Source: Streptomyces griseoviridis (GTDB taxonomy: Bacteria; Actinomycetota; Actinomycetes; Streptomycetales; Streptomycetaceae). Taken from it: DNA of 60,492 nucleotides. A model generated the notes under the pieces. The model was not told the origin of the DNA. It did not search any database and saw nothing but the letters and a program-made list of their open reading frames with translations. The stretch is taken from assembly GCA_014649155.1 (NCBI GenBank), contig BMSM01000037.1, positions 1 through 60,492 of the forward strand. The letters run 5' to 3'. Shown here in pieces: positions 46,923-55,024 of the stretch. The number at the start of each line of letters is the position of its first letter. Within the stretch, counting starts at the first letter, position 1. Position numbers and translations under genes: made by a program.

Positions 46923-48704
46923 ATGACCTCTGACAGATCCGCTTCGCCCCTCGGTGCCCGCCGGGGCCGCGTGGTCGCCCTGACCGCGGGCGCCACCCTC
47001 GGTCTCGGCGCCCTCGTCGCCCTCCCGCCGGTCACCGCCGGCCCCGGTGCCACGGACCTCACCGGCACGGTGGCGCTGACGGCGGCGGACGCGGCGGCGC
47101 CCGCGGTCACCCTCGGCACGACCTCCGTACGGGCCGGCGGCGAGGTGCCGTTCACCGCCACCGGCTTCCCGGCCGGCGGCAGGCTGAGCGTCAAACTCGA
47201 CGACGCCGCGCTGCTGGCGCAGTTCACGGTCGGCGACGACGGCAGCGTCTCCGACCGGGTGACGGTCCCGGCGGGGACCAGCGCGGGCGACGGCCACTGG
47301 CTCCGGTTCCTGGCGACCGGGACCAGTGTCAGGAGCGAGAGCCTCACGGTCACCGCCGCCCCGTCCGCTTCCCCGACGCCCGCGCCGACCCCGAAGCCCA
47401 CTCCGTCGCCCTCGGGGACCACCGCACCCGCGGCGGAGCCGAAGGTCAGGCTGACCGGCGGGAGGGAGGTCGCGGCCGGGGGCAGGGTCTCCTTCGCCCT
47501 GTCCGGGTTCGTCAAGGGCCAGAACATCACGGTGAAGCTGGACGACAGCGAGATCCTCGGCCAGTGGGCCGGCGCGGTGAAGGCCGACGGGACCTTCTCC
47601 GGCACGGTCACCGTCCCCGCGTCGGCCTCGGCCGGGGCGCACTGGCTGCGCGTCCTGGCCCCCGACCCGGCGACCAGCCTCAAGGCGGACCTCACGGTCA
47701 CGGCGGCCTCGCCGGGCGGCGGCTCCGGCGGCTCGGGCGGCTCCGGCGGCTCCGCGGGTTCCGGCGGCTCCGGTTCGGGCTCGGGTGCTTCCGGCTCCAC
47801 GGGGTCATCGGGCGCGTCGGGTTCCTCCGATACGGCCGCCGGTTCCTCCTCCGGCACCTCCGCCGCCATCACCGGCGGCTCCCGGGTGGCCGCGGGCGGC
47901 ACGGTGTCGTTCCGGGTCACCGGCTTCCCGGCGGGACGGCAGCTCACGGTGAAGCTGGACGACAGCGAGATCCTCGGCCAGTGGACGGTCGGTCCCGACG
48001 GGTCGTACGCCGGGAGTGTCACCGTCCCCCCGGACGCGGCCAGGGGCGCGCACTGGCTGCGCTTCCTCGCACCGGATCCGCCGACGAGCCTGCGCGCCGG
48101 CTTCACCGTGACCTCCGGCGCCGCCGCGTCCTCCGGTACCGGCGGCGGCTCGGCGTCCGGCGCCGCGGGAGGCGCCGCCACCCCCGTACCGGCGGCCTCG
48201 GGCGCCCCGGCCAGCGCCACCAACGACGCCGGCGCCAAGGCCGAGATCACCGCCAGCGAGGTCCAGCCCGGCGGCGCCCTGCACTTCGAGGTGACCCGGT
48301 TCCCGGCCGGCGAGCAGGTCACCGTCAAGCTCGACGACGAGGCCATCCTCGGCCAGTGGAAGACCGACGGCGACGGCAGCTACGAGGGTGACGTGACCGT
48401 CCCCGCAGACACCACCGCCGGCCCCCACTGGCTGCGCTTCCTCGCCCCCGACCCGCCCACCTCGCTGAAGGTGGAGTTCACCGTGAACGCCGCCGCGGCG
48501 GCCGGCGCGGGCACCGGCACGTCCTCCACCACCGCGCCGGACACCTCCGCGAAAGCCCTGCTCGCCGCCAGCGGCCCGGCCGTCTCCCACGCGACGATCG
48601 CCTGGTCCGCCGCCGCGGCGGCGGCCGGCGGGGCCGCGGGCGCCGCCGCCACCACGCTGCTGGTGGTGCGCCGCCGCACCGGACGGCCCGCGCACGGCGC
48701 GTGA
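46923..48704 (+). CDS. iron-box-linked surface protein with four tandem beta-rich repeats
   Basis: 593 residues, not recognised as a named family. A signal-like head (ARRGRVVALTAGATLGLGAL) is followed by four repeats of about 85 residues (near 60-150, 173-262, 313-399, 440-521). Each has a strand pattern like VSFRVTGFPAGRQLTVKLDD, then SEILGQW and a closing HWLRFLAPDPPTSL. Linkers are Gly/Ser/Ala/Pro-rich. A C-terminal hydrophobic span (about 552-580) and an RRR tail end it, with no LPxTG. It looks like an Ig-like, cell-anchored binding protein. Repeats two and three share 41 identical bases. Confidence 0.7.
   Translation: MTSDRSASPLGARRGRVVALTAGATLGLGALVALPPVTAGPGATDLTGTVALTAADAAAPAVTLGTTSVRAGGEVPFTATGFPAGGRLSVKLDDAALLAQFTVGDDGSVSDRVTVPAGTSAGDGHWLRFLATGTSVRSESLTVTAAPSASPTPAPTPKPTPSPSGTTAPAAEPKVRLTGGREVAAGGRVSFALSGFVKGQNITVKLDDSEILGQWAGAVKADGTFSGTVTVPASASAGAHWLRVLAPDPATSLKADLTVTAASPGGGSGGSGGSGGSAGSGGSGSGSGASGSTGSSGASGSSDTAAGSSSGTSAAITGGSRVAAGGTVSFRVTGFPAGRQLTVKLDDSEILGQWTVGPDGSYAGSVTVPPDAARGAHWLRFLAPDPPTSLRAGFTVTSGAAASSGTGGGSASGAAGGAATPVPAASGAPASATNDAGAKAEITASEVQPGGALHFEVTRFPAGEQVTVKLDDEAILGQWKTDGDGSYEGDVTVPADTTAGPHWLRFLAPDPPTSLKVEFTVNAAAAAGAGTGTSSTTAPDTSAKALLAASGPAVSHATIAWSAAAAAAGGAAGAAATTLLVVRRRTGRPAHGA
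47527..47984 (+). repeat. 41-bp direct repeat within the surface-protein gene
   Basis: Bases 47527-47567 and 47944-47984 are identical over 41 bases, encoding VKLDDSEILGQW in repeats two and three. The same protein motif in repeats one and four has diverged in DNA. Recombination between these copies would change repeat number while keeping frame. Confidence 0.85.
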
Positions 48705-48771
48705 GCCCTCCCCCGAGCCATCTCTCCGCAGTAGACCCACCCCACGCACACGACAAGGGAGCACTCCCACC

Positions 48772-49827
48772 ATGTCCCACACCGGCACCCGCACCCACCG
48801 CCGCACCGCGATCGCCTCGGCCGTCGCCATGGCCGTCGCCGCCGGCGGCGTCCTGACCCTGACGGGCACCGCCTCCGCGCACACCGCCGCCCCGGCCGTC
48901 AGCACGGCCAAGCTCACCAAGGGCCTGTACCAGTCGGCCTACTCCGAGCGGAACCACGTGCTGTGGGTGACCGCCGCCGTGGGCCGCCCGCCGGTCACCG
49001 AGTCCCACCTGCTGAAGGTCGACCCCGGGACCCTCACCGTCGAGTCGGACATCACCCCGCCGGTCACCGACACCGCCACCGGTGCCGTCGAGGCCGTCTA
49101 CGGCGTCGCCGTGGACGACGAGCACAACACCGTCTGGACGACCAACACCCGCAACAACACGGTGTCCGTCTACAGCCAGCGCACCGGCGAGCACCTCGCC
49201 ACCCTGCCGAACGTCGACCACGCCCGCGAGATCGTCGTGGACGAGAAGCACGACACGGTCTGGGCGAGCGCGTTCAGCGACGGCAGCGTCGTCGCCTTCG
49301 ACAGCAAGACCTTCAAGGAGAAGAAGCGCGTCACCGTGGAGGGTTCCGGCCCGGCCGGCCTCGCCGTCGACGAGAGGACCGGCACGGTCTACGCCGCCGA
49401 CATGACCAACGACCGGCTCATCGTGGTGAAGCGCGGCTCCACCACACCCGCCTTCGTCCCGGCCGGCGACGGCGCGATCTCCGTCTCCCTGTCGAAGAAC
49501 GGCAAGGCCGCCTACACCGCCGACCAGACCGCGGGCACCCTGTCCGTGATCGACCTGAGGAAGGGCATCGTCACCAAGACCGTGACGACCGGCGCGGGCG
49601 CCCTGTCGGTCGCCACCGACGAGCGCTCCGGCAACGTCCTGGTCGTCAACCGCACCGCGGCGAACGTGACCCGCGTCGACGTCAGGAAGGGCGTCGTCGA
49701 GGAGACCGTGGCCACCGGCGCCAACCCGAACCACGTGGAGATCGCCGACGGCACCGCCTGGGTGGTCGACAAGTCGGGCGCCGGCACGGCCGAGGACACC
49801 GTCACGAGGATCCGCCTCGCCCGCTGA
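48772..49827 (+). CDS. secreted YncE-like beta-propeller protein
   Basis: 351 residues. A signal peptide (TAIASAVAMAVAAGGVLTLTGTASA) is followed by YVTN/NHL-type blades: AVYGVAVDDEHNTVWTTNTRNNTVSVY, AREIVVDEKHDTVWASAFSD, AGLAVDERTGTVYAADMTND and so on. In E. coli, yncE is Fur-regulated; a biochemical role in iron is unclear. It follows the repeat protein by 67 bases on the same strand, after the iron box, so the pair is probably co-expressed under low iron and acts outside the membrane. Confidence 0.75.
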   Translation: MSHTGTRTHRRTAIASAVAMAVAAGGVLTLTGTASAHTAAPAVSTAKLTKGLYQSAYSERNHVLWVTAAVGRPPVTESHLLKVDPGTLTVESDITPPVTDTATGAVEAVYGVAVDDEHNTVWTTNTRNNTVSVYSQRTGEHLATLPNVDHAREIVVDEKHDTVWASAFSDGSVVAFDSKTFKEKKRVTVEGSGPAGLAVDERTGTVYAADMTNDRLIVVKRGSTTPAFVPAGDGAISVSLSKNGKAAYTADQTAGTLSVIDLRKGIVTKTVTTGAGALSVATDERSGNVLVVNRTAANVTRVDVRKGVVEETVATGANPNHVEIADGTAWVVDKSGAGTAEDTVTRIRLAR

Positions 49828-49947
49828 CGCCCCCCGCCCCGGCGCCCGGCACGCCCCCGCTACGGTCAGCGGCGGTGTGCGCCGGGCGCCGGTCCGTACC
49901 CGGGCACGATCGCGGCGCCGTTCAGGCGAACCTGCCCGCCGCCGCGC

Positions 49948-50961
49948 GTGGCGGCACCCGGCCGCGTCGACACCTTCCCCGTGGAGCTGCCGCTGATCCC
50001 GCCCATGCTCGCCACGCCGGGCGCCCTGCCGCCTCCCGCGCAGGACGCGCGCTGGGCGTACGAGACCAAGCAGGACGGCCAGCGCGTCATGGTCTACCTG
50101 CCCGGCGACGGCCGGGCGCTGCTGCGCGCCCGCTCCGGGACCGACATCACCGCCGCCTACCCCGAGCTGCGGCCCCTGGGCACCGCGCTCGGCACCACCG
50201 CGGCCGTCCTGGACGGCGAGGTGCTGGCGCTGGACGCCGAGGGCCGCGCCGACTTCCAGCTGCTCCAGTCCCGGATGGGGCTGGCGCACGCGCCGGGCCG
50301 GGCGGCGCACCGCGCGGCGTCCGTCCCGGTCCACCTCGTCCTCTTCGACGTCCCGCACCTGGGCCGCCGCCCGCTGCTCCGCCTGCCGTACACCCGGCGG
50401 CGCGCCGAGCTGGAGGGGCTCGGCCTGACCGGTCCGGCCTGGTCCACCCCCGCCGCCCTCGTCGGCCACGGCGAGCAGGCGCTGCGCGCCACCCGCGAGC
50501 ACGGCCTGGAGGGTCTGGTGTGCAAGCGGCTGGACTCGGTGTACGAGCCGGGGGTCCGCTCCCGGGCCTGGATCAAGATCCGGAACATGCGCAGCGAGGA
50601 CGTGGTCGTCGGCGGCTGGCTGCCCGGCAAGGGGCGGCTGACCGGCCTGCCCGGCGCGGTCCTGGCCGGCCAGCGCGCCGCCGGCCGGCTGCGCTACGTC
50701 GGCGGGGTGGGCACCGGCTGGAGCGAGGACGAGCGCGCCGTCCTGGCCGCGCTGCTGCGGGCCGCCGCCACCGACGTATGCCCGTTCGACCCGGTCCCGG
50801 CGGTCCCGGGCGCCCGCTGGGTGGTGCCCCGGCTGGTGGGCGAGGTCCGCTTCAGCACCCGTACCCGGGAGGGCATGCTGCGCCAGCCGTCCTGGCTGCG
50901 GCTGCGGCCCGACCTGGCCCCGGAGGAGTCGGCGGCGGACGTCCCCGACGACCTGGTGTGA
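49948..50961 (+). CDS. ATP-dependent DNA ligase (LigC/LigD-ligase type)
   Basis: 337 residues. Adenylation Lys 41 is in ETKQDGQRVMV (motif I, KxDGxR). Later motifs are LDGEVLALD, LFDVPHLG, EGLVCKRLDS and WIKIRN; an OB-fold domain follows. It joins nicks with ATP and may serve in non-homologous end-joining. The GTG start is possible, as is a GTG 33 bases on. No Ku gene or polymerase domain is nearby. Confidence 0.85.
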   Translation: MAAPGRVDTFPVELPLIPPMLATPGALPPPAQDARWAYETKQDGQRVMVYLPGDGRALLRARSGTDITAAYPELRPLGTALGTTAAVLDGEVLALDAEGRADFQLLQSRMGLAHAPGRAAHRAASVPVHLVLFDVPHLGRRPLLRLPYTRRRAELEGLGLTGPAWSTPAALVGHGEQALRATREHGLEGLVCKRLDSVYEPGVRSRAWIKIRNMRSEDVVVGGWLPGKGRLTGLPGAVLAGQRAAGRLRYVGGVGTGWSEDERAVLAALLRAAATDVCPFDPVPAVPGARWVVPRLVGEVRFSTRTREGMLRQPSWLRLRPDLAPEESAADVPDDLV

Positions 50962-51091
50962 CCCCGCGGCGGCTGTTGGGCTGCCCTTAACCCACGCGTC
51001 CCCTGGGCCTCTTGGCACGGAAGGGGAACGACGCCATCCTGAAGTCCCCTTTCCCCCACAGCCGTTGGGCTGCGCCCACGAGGAGGACGCG

Positions 51092-51868
51092 GTGTCGTCG
51101 AGCACGTCCGCACCCCGCCGCAGAAGATGGCTCACCACGGTCGCCGGGGCGTTCGCCCTGGTCGTCGCCTTCCCCGCCACCGCCTTCGCCGCGCCGCCCC
51201 CGGCGCTCCCCGGCAACGCCGACGCGGCGGAAACCGCCTACCAGCCCGCCTTCGACTACGACACCGACGGCTGCTACCCCACTCCGGCCATCAGCGCCGA
51301 CGGCACGGTCAACGCCGGCCTCAACCCGACCGGCGCCCTCAACGGCAACTGCCGGGACGCCGCCGACCTGGACAACACCAACGGCTACGCGCGCGCCAAG
51401 TGCGACGGCGGCTGGTGCGCGTACATGTACGGCCTGTACTTCGAGAAGGACCAGGCGCTGGCCGGCACGAGCATCGGCGGCCACCGCCACGACTGGGAGC
51501 ACGTCGTGGTGTGGGTGCAGAACGGCACCGTGCAGTACGTGTCGACCTCCAACCACGGCTCGTTCACCGTGCACCCGCGTTCCCAGGTCCGCTTCGAGGG
51601 CACCCACGCCAAGGTCGTCTACCACAAGGACGGCATCAGCACCCACTGCTTCCGGCTGGGCACCGCGAACGACGAACCGCCGGAGAACCACAAGGGCACC
51701 TGGCAGTACCCGACCCTGGTCGGCTGGAACGGCTACCCGGCGGGCGTCCGCGACAAGCTCGGCGCGTACGACTTCGGCAGCGCCAATTTCGGCCTGAAGG
51801 ACGCGAGCTTCGCCTCGCACCTGGCCTCGGCGAAGCCCTCGGGGATCACCTTCGACCCGTACGCCTGA
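51092..51868 (+). CDS. NPP1/NLP-family secreted protein
   Basis: 258 residues from the GTG, which follows GAGGAGG. A signal peptide (RRRRWLTTVAGAFALVVAFPATAFA) is followed by the NPP1 domain. The signature heptapeptide GHRHDWE is intact in GGHRHDWEHVVVWV, and metal-site partners and Cys pairs (CRDAADL, KCDGGWCAYMYG) are in place. Members in plant pathogens cause necrosis or leak membranes; Streptomyces members are poorly studied. Confidence 0.85.
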   Translation: MSSSTSAPRRRRWLTTVAGAFALVVAFPATAFAAPPPALPGNADAAETAYQPAFDYDTDGCYPTPAISADGTVNAGLNPTGALNGNCRDAADLDNTNGYARAKCDGGWCAYMYGLYFEKDQALAGTSIGGHRHDWEHVVVWVQNGTVQYVSTSNHGSFTVHPRSQVRFEGTHAKVVYHKDGISTHCFRLGTANDEPPENHKGTWQYPTLVGWNGYPAGVRDKLGAYDFGSANFGLKDASFASHLASAKPSGITFDPYA

Positions 51869-51916
51869 CCCGCGCGGGGGCGAGACGGCGGCCCCTCCGG
51901 GCACTATCGTGTCCGC

Positions 51917-52852
51917 ATGTCCCTTCCCGAGCTGATCCGTGTCGTCTCCCGTGACTCGCCCATGGCTCTGGCTCAAGTGGCCCGCGTCCGGGGTGAGTTG
52001 GCGGATCTCCTGCCGGGGGTCCGCACCGAGGTCGTCCCCGTGCGGACGACCGGTGACAAGTGGCTCGGCGACCTGTCGCAGGTGGAGGGCAAGGGCGCCT
52101 TCACCAAGGAGGTCGACGCCGCGCTGCTGGCCGGCGAGGCCGATCTCGCGGTGCACTGCGTCAAGGACGTGCCCGCCGACCGGCCGCTGCCGGCCGGCAC
52201 GGTGTTCGCGGCGTTCCTGCGGCGCGACGACATCCGCGACGCCCTGGTCCACCCGGGCGGGCTGACCCTGGACGAGCTGCCCGCCGGCACCCGGATCGGC
52301 ACTTCGTCGGTGCGCCGCGTGGCCCAACTGGCCGCGACCCACCCGCATCTGAGGTGCGTGCCGTTCCGCGGCAACGCCAACCGGCGGCTGGCGAAGCTGG
52401 CCGCCGGGGAGGCGGACGCGCTGCTGCTCGCCGTGTCCGGTCTGGAGCGCATCGGCCGCACCGACGTGATCAGCGACGTCCTCTCCCCCGAGACGATGAT
52501 GCCGCCGATCGGCGCGGGCATCCTGGCCCTGCAGTGCCGGGAGGACGACACCGGGCTGATCGACGCGGTCAGCGGCCTCGGCCATCCGGAGACCCACCGG
52601 GAGGCCACCGCGGAGCGGATGTTCCTGCACGTCCTCCAGGGCCACTGCAACAGCCCCATCGCCGGTTACGCGCGGGTCGACCGCAGCGGCGAACTCTCCC
52701 TGCGGGCTTGCGTGTTCACCCCGGACGGCAAGACCCGGCTGAACGCCCACGAGTGGGCGGGCCGCCTGGACCCGGCCACCCTCGGCACCTCGGTCGCGGT
52801 GTCGCTGCTGCGCCAGGGGGCCCGGGAGATCATCGACGGGATTCCGCACTGA
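51917..52852 (+). CDS. hemC: hydroxymethylbilane synthase, stand-alone
   Basis: 311 residues. The dipyrromethane-cofactor Cys (residue 244) is in LQGHCNSPIAGY. Substrate contacts include GDKWLGDLSQVEGKGAFTKE, AVHCVKDVPADRP, RIGTSSVRRVAQL and FRGNANRRL. It polymerises four porphobilinogen units to hydroxymethylbilane in haem synthesis. It is alone, without hemA, hemB or hemD, so it is probably a second copy beside a main operon elsewhere. Confidence 0.9.
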   Translation: MSLPELIRVVSRDSPMALAQVARVRGELADLLPGVRTEVVPVRTTGDKWLGDLSQVEGKGAFTKEVDAALLAGEADLAVHCVKDVPADRPLPAGTVFAAFLRRDDIRDALVHPGGLTLDELPAGTRIGTSSVRRVAQLAATHPHLRCVPFRGNANRRLAKLAAGEADALLLAVSGLERIGRTDVISDVLSPETMMPPIGAGILALQCREDDTGLIDAVSGLGHPETHREATAERMFLHVLQGHCNSPIAGYARVDRSGELSLRACVFTPDGKTRLNAHEWAGRLDPATLGTSVAVSLLRQGAREIIDGIPH

Positions 52853-52867
52853 CCCGGCGGTGACGGC

Positions 52868-53389
52868 TCAGGCGGTGCCCTCCTCCGCCTGGTCCCGCAG
52901 GAACGTGCTCACCTGGTGCGCCAGTTCCTCGCGGCCGGCGGACGGGCAGGTGCCGCCGGCGCCCTCCGTCAGACCGAGTCCGCCGGTCCACAGCCGCCGG
53001 GCCGTCCACTCGTCGTCGACCCGCAGCTGCACCTGGACGTCCACCCGGCCGAGATCCGCCTGCGGACCGGCCGCGTGGACGACGGCGGTGACCCGGCGCA
53101 GCGGGTAGACATCGAAGCCCTCGACGAACTGGGAGTTGCGCCAGTCGATGAAGGCGCCCTCCCCGTCGGGGCCGATCCGGACGTCGATCTGGCCGTCCTC
53201 CAGGTGGACGCAGACCCGCCGTTCGCCCCGGTTCTCGACGGTGACGCGGAGGCGGAAGCAGGTGAGGCCCTCGGCGGCGTCGTCCCGGCCGCGCGGCGGC
53301 TCGCCCGGTTCGACGCGGTGGACACGGACCCGCAGTCCGGGGTGTTCGTCGTACTCCTGCCAGTCCCCGACCACGTTCGGCTCGTACAC
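52868..53389 (-). CDS. hypothetical beta-rich protein
   Basis: 173 residues, not recognised. It has a beta-sandwich-like pattern (FRLRVTVENRGERRVCVHLEDGQIDVRIG), an acidic N terminus and a C-terminal helix, with no signal. A vegetative-type promoter lies upstream. It converges on hemC; nothing else ties it to haem. Confidence 0.6.
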   Translation of the reverse strand: MYEPNVVGDWQEYDEHPGLRVRVHRVEPGEPPRGRDDAAEGLTCFRLRVTVENRGERRVCVHLEDGQIDVRIGPDGEGAFIDWRNSQFVEGFDVYPLRRVTAVVHAAGPQADLGRVDVQVQLRVDDEWTARRLWTGGLGLTEGAGGTCPSAGREELAHQVSTFLRDQAEEGTA

Positions 53390-53710
53390 GGTGCACCTCT
53401 CGACCTCTTGGAGCTGCTTCCTATCTGTGTGCTCAGCGCACTGTCAAATGCGCGGAATGCGCTGTGGCCAGGGAGTTCGCCCCTTTTGCTCGGCGATCAA
53501 GCGCTGCCCAGGGAGAACGGGACCGGACGGCGGGCGGCGGTCACCGTGAGCGTGCCGCACATCACGTTCCGCTGTGGAGCCGGCCGTCCCCGGGGCGGTC
53601 CGGTCCGCCGCACGGCGTGCGCCCGCCCCGTCTGCCCGTAAAATCGCCTCATATAGGTATTTCCCTTCCGGTGTCCGATCACCCGAGCACCCCTGCTGAG
53701 GGAGGTGCGC
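53390..53710. other. 321-bp divergent region upstream of the sigma-factor gene
   Basis: No gene. It holds a promoter for the hypothetical gene to the left. On the right, near the sigma gene, is an AT-rich stretch (TAAAATCGCCTCATATAGG) that may be part of a promoter; no sigma-B element was found. The sigma-factor ATG has a GAGGGAGG ribosome site. Confidence 0.4.
53418..53447 (-). promoter_or_regulatory. probable vegetative promoter of the hypothetical gene at 52868
   Basis: On the minus strand TTGACA (53447-53442), 18 bases and TAGGAA (53423-53418). The -35 is consensus and the -10 is weak. It lies 29 bases upstream of the ATG. Confidence 0.45.
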
Positions 53711-54505
53711 ATGATGCGTACGGCCGGCCGAACCAAGCCGCACCCGCACGACGACGCCCCCGACACCAGCGCGGCCTTCGCGCGGCTGTCGGGACTGCCC
53801 CAGGGCCCGGAGCGCAAGGCGCTGCGGGACGAGCTGATCCAGGTCTGGCTGCCCATGGCCGAGCGGATCGCCGTCCGCTTCCGGGGCCGCGGCGAGTCCC
53901 TGGAGGACCTGTACCAGGTGGCGGCCCTCGGCCTGGTCAAGGCCGTCGACCACTACGATCCGGCCCGCGGCCACGCCTTCGAGGCGTACGCGGTGCCCAC
54001 CGTGACCGGCGAGATCAAACGGCACTTCCGCGACCACATGTGGACCCTGCACGTGCCCCGCCGGGTGCAGGACCTGCGCAACCGGGTGCGCCGCGCCGCG
54101 AAGGAGCTGGCGCAGACCACTCCGGGCCGCGCCCCCACCGTCGAGGAGATCGCCGCGTACGCGCACCTGACCGCGGAGGAGGTGCGGGCCGGCATGGAGG
54201 CGCTGGAGTGCTTCACCGCGCTGTCCCTGGAGGCGGAGATGCCGGGCACCGACGGGTACGCGCTCGGGGACGCGATCGGCGGCGTGGACCCGGCGTTCGA
54301 CACCGTGGTGGACCGGGTGGCCGCGCAGCCCTGCCTGATGGCCCTGCCGGAGCGCGAGCGCACCATCCTCTACCTGCGGTTCTTCCGCGGGATGACGCAG
54401 AGCTGCATAGCCCGGCAGCTCGGCATCTCCCAGATGCACGTCTCCCGGCTGCTGAGCGGCTGCTTCGCGCGGCTGCGGGAGGAGATCCTCACCGAGACCG
54501 GCTGA
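53711..54505 (+). CDS. sigma-B/F/G-family RNA polymerase sigma factor
   Basis: 264 residues, sigma-70 group 3. Region 2 has ERIAVRFRGRGESLEDLYQVAALGLVKAVDHYDP and RHFRDHMWTLHVPRRVQDL. Region 3 has GRAPTVEEIAAYAHLT. Region 4 has LPERERTILYLRFFRGMTQSCIARQLGISQMHVSRLL. Such sigma factors drive stress and differentiation and are governed by RsbW/RsbV partner switching; none is beside it. Its target consensus would be GNNT-N14-16-GGGTA(C/T), which occurs in this window. Confidence 0.88.
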   Translation: MMRTAGRTKPHPHDDAPDTSAAFARLSGLPQGPERKALRDELIQVWLPMAERIAVRFRGRGESLEDLYQVAALGLVKAVDHYDPARGHAFEAYAVPTVTGEIKRHFRDHMWTLHVPRRVQDLRNRVRRAAKELAQTTPGRAPTVEEIAAYAHLTAEEVRAGMEALECFTALSLEAEMPGTDGYALGDAIGGVDPAFDTVVDRVAAQPCLMALPERERTILYLRFFRGMTQSCIARQLGISQMHVSRLLSGCFARLREEILTETG

Positions 54506-54521
54506 CCCCGGGGGGGGCCGG

Positions 54522-54833
54522 TCAGGGCGTGCCCGGGACCTGGGTCGGGCCGTGGCGGTCGAGGGCGTCCTCCAGCGCGGCCCGGATCTCGCGCGGCATC
54601 GCTCCCGTGCGGCCCCAGACGAGGATCAGCTCGGCGACGCTGCGCAGCTTGATGTTGGTGTGCTGGGAGACCTCTTTCAGCACCAGCCAGCCCTCGTCGG
54701 GCGCTACCCGGCCGAGGACCACGATCATGCCGATCGCCTGGTCGACGACGGCGTGCGAGACGAGTGCCTCCTTGAGCTGGCGGACCTGTTCCCGCAGCTC
54801 GGTCAGCTGGTCCGAGTCCACGTCACCGGTCAT
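54522..54833 (-). CDS. small ANTAR-domain protein
   Basis: 103 residues. An N-terminal coiled part (DQLTELREQVRQLKEAL) leads into the ANTAR helices (VVDQAIGMIVVLGRVAPDEGWLVLKEVSQHTNI, LRSVAELIL). ANTAR proteins bind paired stem-loops in RNA and antiterminate. The ATG follows GGAGGTGATC, a full match to the 16S end. It converges on the sigma gene at 17 bases. Confidence 0.82.
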   Translation of the reverse strand: MTGDVDSDQLTELREQVRQLKEALVSHAVVDQAIGMIVVLGRVAPDEGWLVLKEVSQHTNIKLRSVAELILVWGRTGAMPREIRAALEDALDRHGPTQVPGTP

Positions 54834-54917
54834 GATCACCTCCGGTCGCCTTGACGCGTCCATCCTCACCACCGCCGGTTCCGCCCGCCACTGGGCCGTC
54901 CGGGGTCAACCCGCGTC

Positions 54918-54941
54918 GTTTCGCTGGTCTCGTAGGGGTAC
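54918..54941 (+). promoter_or_regulatory. sigma-B-like promoter of the VOC gene
   Basis: GTTT, 14 bases and GGGTAC. Transcription would begin near 54951, giving a 70-base leader to the ATG at 55025. It is the best match of this type in the window and lies next to a sigma gene of the same family. Confidence 0.6.
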
Positions 54942-55024
54942 TCGGCGGGCGCGAGCGGCGGTCCGGGCCGGACACTGGTGGGAAACCGGCGGCTGCCGGT
55001 GAACGAGACCAGGACGCGACTGCC

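Noticed and set aside
49948..50961. Full non-homologous end-joining operon
   Set aside because: The ligase is present, but there is no Ku gene and no polymerase domain nearby.
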